Source of the DNA: Oleispira sp963851095
GTDB taxonomy: Bacteria > Pseudomonadota > Gammaproteobacteria > Pseudomonadales > Oceanobacteraceae
Reading direction: 5' to 3'
Assembly: GCA_963851095.1 (NCBI GenBank)
Contig: CAWKOX010000007.1
Span: 414,393-478,392 of the forward strand
DNA: 64,000 nucleotides
Position 1 is the first letter of the stretch, and each line of letters starts with the position of its first letter. This document shows positions 1-8,361 of this stretch, piece by piece. The position numbers and the translations under genes were made by a program. A model generated the notes under the pieces. It saw only the letters and a program-made list of their open reading frames with translations. It had not been told where the DNA came from and searched no databases.

Positions 1-1117
1 CTTCGCCACGGCGAATCACCTCTTGAGTGGCTACTCCATCTGCTGCTACTTTTGTTGCTAAAAAGAATAGATCGCCTTGCTCATCACCATTTGTATTCAA
101 CGCGATGGCTAATCCTTGGTTATTATCGCCTACCAGCAACGCAACTTTTGCGTTGGTATTTAGCTGTTCAACTTCGGCTGGAGATAGTCGAGAATCTGGG
201 CTTCCAGGAAGTGGATCAATAGACGTATTAGGCTCATTTTTATCCTTAATAAAACTATCATTTTCTGCAATCGTTTCATCGGGAAGGCCATCTTTTTCAA
301 ATGGACTAGGAATGCTTGTGTCTGGGGCAGCGGAATCAATTAGCGGGGAATTGTTCGTTTCACCATCGCTATTATTGTCGCTATTGCCATTATTAGAATC
401 AGAAAAGCTATCAGTGGCTGTTGAGCTGCCATCATTCGTTTCATCTTTAGTATTTGAGTCTGAACCGGACGCGGGTGTTTGGGGTGTAAAAGCGGCGGGT
501 GGATTCAATAACCCCGTAAAGACGCCAGAAGCTGATATCTCACCAAAATCGAAATCTGAACCTATGCCTAAATTAAATTGGCCTTGAGGGGTATCTAAAG
601 AAATTCCCCCTTTCCACACACCGGCAAAGATTTTATCAACGGCCAGCTGTACGTCATATAACGTGCCTCGAATACCAATACTGGCAACAGGGGTTTCAAC
701 CTTATAGGCTTCTTTATTTCCTTTACCAATTTTGCCCGTTAAAGTACGAAAGCCACCGGCAACCAGTTCCATTAGTACTTGGTTATCTTCTTCATTCTCT
801 GTGGAATACACATAGGCTTTAATATTAAGTTCAGATTCGGCCTTAAGGGCTAATAAAGCATTATCAATAAAACGAATCTGAACTTTACTGGCTTTACCTG
901 TTTTAATAATTTCGTGACTATAAATAGAGTCTCGGCGTTTTAATTGGCGAATGCTTCCTTCACTATTAATCGCCTTAACATCGCCTCGGGCCATGATGAT
1001 GCGCCCAGCGATGTCAGCGGCCGTTGCAGAGTAAGAAAATAATAACGTGCTGCACATAAGACCTAATACGCACAGCGATGAAAAATGCTTGAATAAATAT
1101 GCTTGTAAATATTGCAT
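1..1117 (-). CDS. FecR-domain periplasmic protein, C-terminus cut by window edge
   Basis: The minus-strand frame starts at ATG 1115–1117, with a good ribosome site (AGGAG, complement of 1126–1130), and stays open to the window edge, about 372 codons. Residues 1–33 form a signal peptide ending SATAA. Residues about 35–150 fit a FecR domain: a start like GRIIMARGDV, the middle IYSHEIIKTGKASKVQIRF, and the family hallmark IGIRGT followed by Y/D residues. After that comes a long Ser/Asn/Asp-rich linker (residues about 210–310), then a more ordered segment beginning LSPAEVEQL. It lies 12 bp downstream of the broken TPR/barrel gene and is probably cotranscribed with it. FecR domains are periplasmic signal or structural modules. 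There is no anti-sigma transmembrane segment at the N-terminus, so this is a secreted FecR protein and not a FecR anti-sigma factor. Partner and ligand are unknown. Confidence 0.85.
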   Translation of the reverse strand, partial: MQYLQAYLFKHFSSLCVLGLMCSTLLFSYSATAADIAGRIIMARGDVKAINSEGSIRQLKRRDSIYSHEIIKTGKASKVQIRFIDNALLALKAESELNIKAYVYSTENEEDNQVLMELVAGGFRTLTGKIGKGNKEAYKVETPVASIGIRGTLYDVQLAVDKIFAGVWKGGISLDTPQGQFNLGIGSDFDFGEISASGVFTGLLNPPAAFTPQTPASGSDSNTKDETNDGSSTATDSFSDSNNGNSDNNSDGETNNSPLIDSAAPDTSIPSPFEKDGLPDETIAENDSFIKDKNEPNTSIDPLPGSPDSRLSPAEVEQLNTNAKVALLVGDNNQGLAIALNTNGDEQGDLFFLATKVAADGVATQEVIRRGE

Positions 1118-1129
1118 CCTAGAACTCCT

Positions 1130-2658
1130 TTATTTAAACGCTAGGGTTAAGCCTGCTTCAATTAACGTACGTTGGTAGTCGTACAATTCGAGGTTACTTT
1201 GATTATTACTGTGGTTCACTTGCAGCCTAAACGTTGTTGCGGGCTGAACATTGTAGAGCCAGCCTACGGCCAGTTGCGCAATATTATCTGAACGCTGTTT
1301 TCCCGCGTAAAATAGGTCATTATCAGCAAATTTAGCAGCATAGTGATTATTACGGTAACTGGCTTGGGCATAAAGCTGTTGATTGGCTGTCAGCTTTTGC
1401 TGGGCCTGATAGCCTAAGCTGTAATAGTCACTGCCTTGAAAATTGTATTTTTTATCTTTAGCCGTATTACTGCCTAAGCTGAGTTGAAGGCTATGAACAA
1501 AGCCTTGCTCATAGTGGCGCAACATACTGAACTTCCCCTGCCATTGTCCAAAATCTAATGCATCATTTTGGTTGTTGTTTTGCTGGCCTAACTCTAGTTC
1601 TGTACTGGCTTTCCAAGCGGGGGCAAAAAACCACTGCCAGCGAACGTTTGCTAGCAATTGATTTTGTAGCGTTTCTCCTGCTAACCAATACTGGCGGGCT
1701 ACCCCGCCTAAACGCAAGCTATGCTGGTCACGTAAAAGTGTTATGCCGCCGTTTGCCGAAAGGTTGATCAGGTCGTAGTCATTATTCACAAAGTTGTCTT
1801 TTTGAGAAGCTGACAGGCTAGCATCTAAATGGGTGCGCTTAGAAAGTGGTTGTGTAATAGAGCCAAATGCTTGCAGCTGATAATAATTACTGGCTTGGGA
1901 TTTTTGCTTGTTGTCTAACAGCAAAGTGCCGGTTAATGCTGGGACATTATTAGCGTCATAAAATGTCGCATTAATCGAATCAATATCGGCTGCTGCATTG
2001 ATGTTGGTATCGTGCCCTAGGGCCAAACCTACTACCTGCTTTCCATGATTGAGTTACTTTGTGCTGTTGGTCGGCAATACGATCTAAAAAGTGGTCAATT
2101 TGGTTTTGAACGGCAGCAGGCGGATTGGCTCTCTGCAACACTGGTGAATTCACGTTTGGCTGCTTCATGATTATTCAAAAAGTAATAACAGCGTGCCATT
2201 TCTAAGCGAAAACGAAGGTTGTTCGGATGAGCGTCTAATAAGCGCTCAAAGGCAAAGATTGCTTGGTTATAATGCCCTGTTTGCGAAGCGGCTAAAGCGA
2301 AATTGAAATCAAATTGCTCGTCGCCTTCCCATTCCTCATGCATCGTGAGCCCAAGCTGGTAGGCAAGAGGGAACTTTGATTGTTCAATAAGCTGGGTGAG
2401 TTCAGTCAGTGAGGTTTTACTTTTACGTTTATTTGGAGCGGGAACGGAAGGTTCAGAATTTTTAGTTATGCTAATACTATTATCAATAGCGACGGGGGCT
2501 GGTGGGCTTAGGTCATCGCTATTTGAATCATCCAGTGTCCCCTTGTCTTGGCTGCTTCTATTAGCGGTGCTTATGTTGGTAGCGGTCGTATCGGTGGCAT
2601 ACAAAGGCGTACTTAATAGGCTCAAGGCAAGGAATGAAGTGAGAAAGGGTCCATTCAC
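1130..2658 (-). pseudogene. TPR plus outer-membrane beta-barrel protein (SLAM/DUF560-like), two frameshifts
   Basis: Three consecutive minus-strand frames together make one protein of about 500 residues. Frame 1 begins at GTG 2658 (AGGAT upstream; an upstream TTG at 2685 is less likely). It gives a signal peptide ending PLYA, a Ser/Thr/Asp-rich linker and TPR-like helices (YNQAIFAFERLL, NNLRFRLEMARCYYFLNN) up to about 2140. The homologous continuation (VLQRANPPAAVQNQIDHFLD) is in a second frame to about 2035. A third frame begins VVGLALGHDTNIN and runs through a 16-stranded-type barrel to the terminal FK and stop at 1130. The layout matches TPR–barrel proteins of the surface lipoprotein assembly modifier type (PF04575). 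Neither break has an internal start or a slippery sequence, so I read them as indels: a decaying gene, or sequencing errors. The FecR gene follows 12 bp later. Confidence 0.72.
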
Positions 2659-2991
2659 AATATTATCCTGTTCGTCGTGAAACAAATGTTAATAAATACT
2701 ACTCTAATTATGGCTTAAAAAACGGGCATTATTTTGAACAAAGTAACGGTTAGAGCGTGTTTTTACATAAGTCAGTATAAAGCATGAGTCATATTGGGAC
2801 TTATATGGGTATCATTAAAGGTAAATCTAACGTTGTAGCCTTTCTGAGTAATGACACATCAAATCAGTAGAAGGTCGGAAAACACTTGCTGAGAAAAATC
2901 TCGAATGGATTGATCAGACATTGTATGTATTGAGTGCAAATTGATCTGTATCACTATATGTAAGCGATTTATCAATCCCCCAATTTATAAC

Positions 2992-3005
2992 TTGATGTAT
3001 ATCAA
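2992..3005. promoter_or_regulatory. FNR/Anr box with candidate class II promoter
   Basis: The sequence TTGATGTATATCAA is a perfect match to the FNR/Anr consensus TTGAT-N4-ATCAA. About 20 bp downstream lies an extended −10-like element (TTGCTAAT, 3023–3030). This would place a start near 3037–3040, with the box centred near −40, the class II activator position. The only downstream gene before a terminator is the 46-residue membrane protein at 3168. The rest of the 2686–3167 gap holds no gene; the only other structure I see is a set of short direct repeats at 3099–3143. Confidence 0.7.
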
Positions 3006-3098
3006 ATAAGTTACCCCAGTAGTTGCTAATCTAACTTTATCAAATCATTAAGTAATACCTCTGAGCTTAAACTCATAATATTACGGCAATGATCACAA

Positions 3099-3143
3099 AA
3101 TTTTAGACTTAATACTTAAATTTAGACCTGAATTTTAGACTTA
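3099..3143. repeat. Three short direct repeats in the leader of the 46-aa gene
   Basis: AATTTTAGACTTA occurs at about 3099–3111 and again at 3131–3143, with the variant AAATTTAGACCTG between them. They lie downstream of the predicted FNR-driven start and 25 bp before the start codon, so they would be in the untranslated leader. Function unknown; a binding site for a second regulator or a simple local duplication are both possible. Confidence 0.55.
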
Positions 3144-3167
3144 GTTAGTATAGTAGAGGTAAACGTT

Positions 3168-3308
3168 ATGTATATGGATGAAGTTGTATTTGCAGGTTTG
3201 TTAATCGTATTCCTAACATGTTCATTCTTTGGTGGGTTTTATGCAATGATCAAGCGTGATATTGCAAAAAAAGGAACAGGCGCTCCTGATTCGAAGCCTG
3301 CTGTTTAG
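3168..3308 (+). CDS. 46-residue single-pass membrane protein
   Basis: ATG 3168 follows a good ribosome site (AGAGGT 3155–3160). The product is 46 residues: a short acidic N-terminus (MYMDEVV), one hydrophobic span at about residues 6–27 (FAGLLIVFLTCSFFGGFYAM), then a basic stretch (KRDIAKK) and a short polar tail. The positive-inside rule puts the C-terminus in the cytoplasm. I do not recognise the family; size and layout resemble small subunits or assembly factors of respiratory oxidases (CcoQ, CcoS, CydX types), but no diagnostic motif is present. The FNR/Anr box 163 bp upstream and the rho-independent terminator downstream make it a single-gene transcript expected to respond to low oxygen. 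An alternative start is ATG 3174. Confidence 0.72.
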   Translation: MYMDEVVFAGLLIVFLTCSFFGGFYAMIKRDIAKKGTGAPDSKPAV

Positions 3309-3391
3309 AGTATCTTTTAAGGGGGAGCCCCCGACAATTAGACTTTAATGAGTTGATTGTGCGTTGTTTTTCTGTGCTGAGTACCTTGCTC

Positions 3392-3426
3392 GGGCCTCAA
3401 ATTATTTTGATGGCCCTTTTTTATTT
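3392..3426 (+). terminator. Rho-independent terminator after the microprotein gene
   Basis: GGGCC-TCAAA pairs with TTTGA-(T bulge)-GGCCC around a 4–5 nt loop, and is followed by a run of T residues (3417–3422). It ends the 3168 transcript and insulates the alkaline phosphatase pair. Confidence 0.82.
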
Positions 3427-3430
3427 TAAA

Positions 3431-3462
3431 TTGTTATAAAGTCTTCATAATAGCGGCATAAT
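3431..3462 (+). promoter_or_regulatory. Candidate Pho box and −10 for the phosphatase operon
   Basis: TTGTTAT-AAAG-TCTTCAT (3431–3448) has the 7-4-7 direct-repeat layout of a PhoB site (consensus half CTGTCAT; 5/7 and 4/7 matches). A −10-like CATAAT lies at 3457–3462, at the distance seen in PhoB-dependent promoters that lack a −35. It sits 19 bp before the first phosphatase start. The match is imperfect, so this is a candidate supported by the function of the downstream genes. Confidence 0.45.
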
Positions 3463-3480
3463 TTTTCTGAGTTATTCGTT

Positions 3481-5097
3481 ATGCGGTCTTTTATTTACCT
3501 TCTTGTTTTATCCTCATTGTTGTCAAATAGTGTGAGTGCGAATTCTATAGATTACGTGCCTCTCAATCAAACGGCTACCAATCAAACGGCTCATCAAAAA
3601 TCAACTTCGTCTAACGATAGCGTGACACCGCTGTTGCAAAGAAATCATTGGTATCAGCAAGGTGAAGCGTGGCTAAAAAATAAAGTTACTACCCTTGATT
3701 CATTGTCGTCACCGCTACAGCAGAAAGAGCAGGGCGCGAAAAATATTATCTTGTTTTTAGGTGATGGCATGAGCATCACCACATTAACTGCTGCTAGAAT
3801 TTGGCAAGGTCAGCAACAAGGAGAGTCTGGCGAAGAAAATTTTCTGCATTTTGAACACTTTCCTCATACAGCATTAATAAAAACCTATAATACAAACCAG
3901 CAAACACCAGACTCCGCAGGGACGATGAGCGCCATTATGACAGGTGTTAAAACCCGCGCTGGGCTTATTAGTATGGGGCCAGAACAAGATCGAACAGACT
4001 GCCAAGGCAGTTCACAACATCATCAGCAGACGCTTCTTGAGTGGGGGCACCAGCAGGGGATCAATACTGGTGTGGTAACAACGGCTCGGCTGACGCACGC
4101 AACGCCGGCAGCGACTTATGCTCATAGCCCAGAGCGCAGCTGGGAAGGCGATTATGATCGCCACCCCAATGCCTACTGGTATGGCTGTGATTCAATTGCC
4201 AAACAACTGGTTAAGAGTGCTTTTCCTGCTGGCTTAGATTTAGCTTTAGGGGGAGGGGGGTCAAAACTTGAGAGTTACTACGAAACCTTTAATCAGCAAT
4301 TCCCAAAGGGTTCATTATTAACCAATAAACAAGCATTTTCCGACTGGAATAAAGCGTTATTAGCCAGTAGCTTTAGTAATCAAAAAGAAGCTAAAACCGG
4401 CCCTGTACTTGGGGTTTTCTCATCGGGGCATATGGATTTTGAAATGGACCGACGTGCTGCTCAGCCCTCACTAAAGCAAATGACAGAGCAGGCGATTAAC
4501 TACTTTCAGGCTCGGACTGGGGGTTATGTTTTAGTGATCGAAAGTGCACGCATAGATCACGCGCATCATAACGGTAACGCGGCGCGGGCATTAGCAGAAA
4601 CTGCCATGCTATCAAGCAGTGTTCAGGTTGCTGATGATATGACAGATGATGAAGATACGTTAATTATTGTCACAGCAGATCATAGTCATACATTTTTGAT
4701 GGCTGGTTATCCCAAGCGAGGAAACCCTATTTTGGGTGTCTCAAAAAATCAGAAAGATGAAGTGGTATTAGCCAATGACGGTATGCCATATACCAGTTTG
4801 GGCTATGCCAATGGTAAGGAACATGGACGAAAGAAGTCGGCGGAAGAATTTTTACATAGTGAAGATAAAAACTTTTTACAAGAGGCTGGTATCGCATTAG
4901 CGGTAGAAACCCATGGCAGTGATGATGTTGCTTTACATGCTAAGGGCCCAGGATCTTACTTGTTTTCTGGATTAATGGAACAGAATGAGATTTTTCATAC
5001 GATACAGCAAGCCTTGCTAACGAATGGCTTAAATGACTTAGATAGCTTGAATGATTTAGATGGCTCAAGTGATTTAGCAGCAGGGAAGGATCAATAA
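3481..5097 (+). CDS. PhoA-family alkaline phosphatase, secreted
   Basis: This periplasmic or extracellular enzyme of 538 residues should hydrolyse phosphate monoesters. It has an N-terminal signal peptide (about residues 1–20, ending SVSA). Metal and catalytic motifs follow family order: FLGDGM (Asp95), TPDSAGTMSAIMTGVKT with Ser145 as the nucleophile that becomes phosphorylated, THATPAATYAH, ESARIDHAHHNGN, IVTADHSHTF and ETHGSDDVALHA. His at the THATPA position resembles the three-metal arrangement of marine and eukaryotic enzymes more than the Asp153/Lys328 pair of E. coli PhoA. The C-terminus ends in a short low-complexity tail rich in Asn, Leu, Asp and Ser. Its TAA overlaps the ATG of a second phosphatase, so the two are translationally coupled behind the candidate Pho box. 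Confidence 0.92.
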   Translation: MRSFIYLLVLSSLLSNSVSANSIDYVPLNQTATNQTAHQKSTSSNDSVTPLLQRNHWYQQGEAWLKNKVTTLDSLSSPLQQKEQGAKNIILFLGDGMSITTLTAARIWQGQQQGESGEENFLHFEHFPHTALIKTYNTNQQTPDSAGTMSAIMTGVKTRAGLISMGPEQDRTDCQGSSQHHQQTLLEWGHQQGINTGVVTTARLTHATPAATYAHSPERSWEGDYDRHPNAYWYGCDSIAKQLVKSAFPAGLDLALGGGGSKLESYYETFNQQFPKGSLLTNKQAFSDWNKALLASSFSNQKEAKTGPVLGVFSSGHMDFEMDRRAAQPSLKQMTEQAINYFQARTGGYVLVIESARIDHAHHNGNAARALAETAMLSSSVQVADDMTDDEDTLIIVTADHSHTFLMAGYPKRGNPILGVSKNQKDEVVLANDGMPYTSLGYANGKEHGRKKSAEEFLHSEDKNFLQEAGIALAVETHGSDDVALHAKGPGSYLFSGLMEQNEIFHTIQQALLTNGLNDLDSLNDLDGSSDLAAGKDQ

Positions 5098-6626
5098 TGA
5101 ATACTTATAAAATAGGCTTGGCGATTTTATGTTCATTCCTCCTGCTTGCTTGCACGGAAGGCAATGATTTAAGTCGAAAAACTGGACCAAATATTAAAGA
5201 TTCTCGCAGTGCTGAGCAATGGTATCAGCAAGGCAAAGAACGCGTTGAACGTAGGAAAGCTGTTCTCATACAAAACCTTCAAACAACTCATCGTGTTAAG
5301 AAGCCAAAGAATATAATTTTTGTTTTAGGCGATGGTATGGGGGTAAGTACTCTGACGGCAGCAAGAATATTTGTCGGTCAGCAGCAGGGGGAATTAGGAG
5401 AAGAAGGAGCACTGAGTTTTGAACACTTTCCTTACTCTGCCTTAGTAAAAACCTACAACGTCGATCTTCAAACGCCGGATTCGGCGGGCACCATGTCGGC
5501 TTTAATGACGGGCGTTAAAACCGACGAGGGCATTATAAGTTTGCCTGACTCAGTAATACGCAGCGATTGCGATTCGTCTATTGAAAAAAACCTACCGACC
5601 TTTATTGATCTAGCGAAAGCAAAAGGAAAGAGTACGGCGATGATCACCACTGCAAGAGTGACACATGCGACCCCTGCAACAACTTATGCACACAGTGTAG
5701 ACAGAAACTGGGAGAGTGATCATGCGATACCAGCGGCTGAAAAAAACAAAGGCTGCATTGATATTGCAAGACAGTTTGTGGATAACCAAAATCACTCTTT
5801 AGATATATTAATGGGCGGCGGACGTCGTCATTTTTTGCCTAAAACAGTCGGAGGAAAGCGTACCGATGGTAAAAATTTAGTCACGCAATGGCAAAGCAAA
5901 GGGCATTACGTTTCTAGCCTAAAACAACTGCAAGCATTACAGCAGACGTATAAAAAAGAGCATTTGTCAGAGGGTGATCTGAAACCTTGGCTAGGATTAT
6001 TTTCCAGTTCGCACATGGAGTATGCCTATCAACGACCTGCAGAACAGCCATCTTTAAAGCAAATGGCCGCAGCGGCTTTACAGCGACTTGAATTAAATGA
6101 TCAAGGGTATGCTTTAGTAATAGAAGCTGGGCGAATTGACCATGGGCACCATGATGGAATTGCGTATAAAGCGCTCACCGAAACGCAAGAGCTGCATGAA
6201 ACGGTGGCGTGGTTATTAACGCAGGTTGATCTACAAGAAACCCTTATCATAGTAACCGCTGATCATAGCCATACGTTAACGCTAGCGGGCTATGCGACGC
6301 GGGGAAATCCTATATTAGGAGAAGTAGTAGGAAATGACGCAAAAGGGTATCCAAAAACCAAGGCGAGTTTAAATCTTAAAGGGGAGTCTTATACGTCTCT
6401 TGGGTATCGTGATGGGCCAGGGGCTAACCATTCTGAGCATGAGTTACCACAAACGAACCAAGATACTCATTCTCCTAATTATCGACAAGCTGCACTCGTA
6501 CCTATGGACTATGAAACACACGGTGGAGAGGATGTTGCTTTGTATGCTATTGGCCCACAGGCGCAGTTATTTACTGGAACACTTGAGCAACATTGGATTT
6601 TTCATGCGCTTAAATATGCACTGTAA
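5097..6626 (+). CDS. PhoA-family alkaline phosphatase, lipoprotein paralogue
   Basis: A 509-residue paralogue of the preceding gene, starting inside its stop codon (TAATG). The signal peptide ends in a lipobox (LLLAC, Cys19), so the mature enzyme should be lipid-anchored; the residues after Cys (TEG) do not include the inner-membrane retention Asp at +2, which favours the outer membrane. Core motifs are intact: VLGDGM (Asp79), TPDSAGTMSALMTGVKT (Ser129), THATPATTYAH, EAGRIDHGHHDG, IVTADHSHTLT and ETHGGEDVALYA. A His/Lys/Glu-rich insertion stands in the segment about residues 430–465. Tandem soluble and lipid-anchored copies suggest one released and one surface- or periplasm-tethered enzyme serving the same phosphate-scavenging purpose. 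Confidence 0.92.
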   Translation: MNTYKIGLAILCSFLLLACTEGNDLSRKTGPNIKDSRSAEQWYQQGKERVERRKAVLIQNLQTTHRVKKPKNIIFVLGDGMGVSTLTAARIFVGQQQGELGEEGALSFEHFPYSALVKTYNVDLQTPDSAGTMSALMTGVKTDEGIISLPDSVIRSDCDSSIEKNLPTFIDLAKAKGKSTAMITTARVTHATPATTYAHSVDRNWESDHAIPAAEKNKGCIDIARQFVDNQNHSLDILMGGGRRHFLPKTVGGKRTDGKNLVTQWQSKGHYVSSLKQLQALQQTYKKEHLSEGDLKPWLGLFSSSHMEYAYQRPAEQPSLKQMAAAALQRLELNDQGYALVIEAGRIDHGHHDGIAYKALTETQELHETVAWLLTQVDLQETLIIVTADHSHTLTLAGYATRGNPILGEVVGNDAKGYPKTKASLNLKGESYTSLGYRDGPGANHSEHELPQTNQDTHSPNYRQAALVPMDYETHGGEDVALYAIGPQAQLFTGTLEQHWIFHALKYAL

Positions 6627-6674
6627 ATGAACGTTCTAAATCAACGCGACTAAAAACAACCAATTTAGAGGCAA

Positions 6675-7466
6675 GTGGTGTCTATTTTTAAGTTACAACA
6701 ATTTTCGGTGAAGCAAACCGTGTCGGGCATGAAAATTTGTTCCGACAGCCTGTTATTTGGCGCTTTAATTCCAGTAGAAGGGGCTAAACGCATATTGGAT
6801 ATTGGGACCGGCACGGGACTACTGTCGTTGATGCAGGCTCAGAAATGCTCGGCACTTTCATCAAAAACCCTAGAATCAATTACCGCAGTTGAAATCACAG
6901 CAGAGGGAGCTGCGGAGGCGAAAGAAAATTTTTGTGCAAGTCCATGGAGGTCTTTATTAAATGTTGTTCATCAAGATATTCAAAGTTTTACCGAAGAAGC
7001 GATTATTAATAATAACGATCAATACGATCTAATTATCTGTAATCCTCCTTTTTTTTCACACCATAGCCCAACACAGTCATCCAATGCTTTAAGGCATATA
7101 GCTCGTCATACCGATTATTTATCATTTAGAGACTTATCACATTCGCTAGCAACGTTATTGACTAAAAATGGTATTGGCTATTTATTAGTTCCCGTCAGTA
7201 TTAAACAAGAAATTAGGCAGTATTTGAATCATGTTGGGTTGGACATCTCTGCCGTGATTAATATCGCAGAAAGTAAACAGCACGTCGCTAAAGTTATGAT
7301 TTTAAAAGTAGAGTTTGGTATTGATAAAGAGGGAGCGCCCAGCAAGGCAGATCTAGAAAAAACGGTGTGTAAGTTTGATTTAGATAATCCTTCTAAAAAT
7401 AGTCATACTCACACAGTACAACAGCATCTTTCGCCATTTTTATTGAGGTATAAAAATGGCAAGTGA
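6675..7466 (+). CDS. trmN: tRNA1(Val) adenine-37 N6-methyltransferase TrmN6 (YfiC)
   Basis: A class I SAM-dependent methyltransferase of about 263 residues. The N-terminal segment (FKLQQFSVKQTVSGMKICSD) matches the YfiC/TrmN6 family start, the glycine-rich SAM loop is LDIGTGTGLLSLM (about residues 42–54), and the N6-adenine signature is NPPFF (about 122–126). The family methylates N6 of A37 in tRNA-Val. The start is GTG 6675 (AGAGG at 6667–6671); GTG 6678 is an equal alternative. A slightly long C-terminal region contains a polar insertion (residues about 215–250). It follows the phosphatases by 48 bp and faces the convergent gene at 7474. Confidence 0.88.
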   Translation: MVSIFKLQQFSVKQTVSGMKICSDSLLFGALIPVEGAKRILDIGTGTGLLSLMQAQKCSALSSKTLESITAVEITAEGAAEAKENFCASPWRSLLNVVHQDIQSFTEEAIINNNDQYDLIICNPPFFSHHSPTQSSNALRHIARHTDYLSFRDLSHSLATLLTKNGIGYLLVPVSIKQEIRQYLNHVGLDISAVINIAESKQHVAKVMILKVEFGIDKEGAPSKADLEKTVCKFDLDNPSKNSHTHTVQQHLSPFLLRYKNGK

Positions 7467-7473
7467 TCGCCTA

Positions 7474-8196
7474 TTAATTATATTTCTCTAATGTGGTGAT
7501 GATTTTTCGACCGTTTAATAACACGATAAAGGGTACTGATTTTTTATCGGTTGCGACAACCAATTGTCGAATAAAATGCCACTTGGTTTTAATACTTCTT
7601 AAGTCAGCTTTCGATACCGCCTCGGTTGATTCAAACTTTTTTAACATTGCATCGATCTGATTCGCGATAACGGTCGTTTTCATGTCTTCGTCATTTGGGC
7701 TGCGAATAAATCCACCAAATGGATCAGTATTGATTTCAGCGTAGGTTGAGATAATTCGATCAAATAGGATCAGTAATTCTGAGGTATCAGAAGAGGGTGA
7801 GTTCTGGTGATATCGTTTGAGCATTTCAATACGGAGGCTGTTCATAGACCCGCGGTAAACCGCTAATAATGAAACGTCAGAGTATCCTATTTCGATAAAT
7901 TTGTGCTTATTAATGAATAGGTTTGCTTCCTGCCATCGACTCTTTATGACTTTATATTCCTCGGCTGAGTAATTTTGGCCAATCAAATAATCCATGGATT
8001 GCTGTAACGTGGCCCATGATTTCTCTACTTCTGTTTTGTATTTTAGGTTTGTCTTGTTTATCCAGAATCGGTTTGAATCAATATTGAAATGATAAAAGTT
8101 GTGAATGGATGACTCTAAATCTTTTTGTTCCGAAGCCAAAGAGAGGCTACTTAGAAATAAGCAAGCGAACATAAAAAATGTAGTGATGACTTTCAT
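7474..8196 (-). CDS. Secreted protein of unknown function
   Basis: A 240-residue product from ATG 8196. Its signal peptide (MKVITTFFMFACLFLSSLSLAS) is clear; an in-frame TTG at 8214 would only add residues before it. The mature part is predicted mainly helical, with no cysteines and many Lys/Asn/Ser residues, ending GRKIITTLEKYN. I recognise no domain. It diverges from the AraC-type regulator at 8362, sharing a 165-bp region, which makes it a possible target of that regulator. The closeness to the tail of trmN (7 bp, convergent) is incidental. Confidence 0.7.
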   Translation of the reverse strand: MKVITTFFMFACLFLSSLSLASEQKDLESSIHNFYHFNIDSNRFWINKTNLKYKTEVEKSWATLQQSMDYLIGQNYSAEEYKVIKSRWQEANLFINKHKFIEIGYSDVSLLAVYRGSMNSLRIEMLKRYHQNSPSSDTSELLILFDRIISTYAEINTDPFGGFIRSPNDEDMKTTVIANQIDAMLKKFESTEAVSKADLRSIKTKWHFIRQLVVATDKKSVPFIVLLNGRKIITTLEKYN

Positions 8197-8361
8197 TAGA
8201 AGGAAACCCTGCAAAAGAAAACGATGTTTTAGTCTAGCGATATAGCAAGGTTAGACGACCTCACTAAGGGACAGAATGGAGTCTTTTTCGGCCAGGCCAA
8301 GCTATAATTTAGCGAGTGACGGTATAAAATTCTGGGATGTACTTATTTAAATGAAATTTTT

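Noticed and set aside
27..587. Plus-strand open frame of 186 codons at the window start
   Set aside because: Low-complexity Ser/Leu-rich shadow of the minus-strand FecR gene linker; no start signal.
2396..2680. Plus-strand open frame over the TPR gene N-terminus
   Set aside because: Opposite the signal peptide and linker of the broken gene; composition is that of a shadow.
3310..3335. GGGGGAGCCCCC after the microprotein, as a terminator
   Set aside because: Loop would be too small and no T run follows; the better terminator is at 3392.
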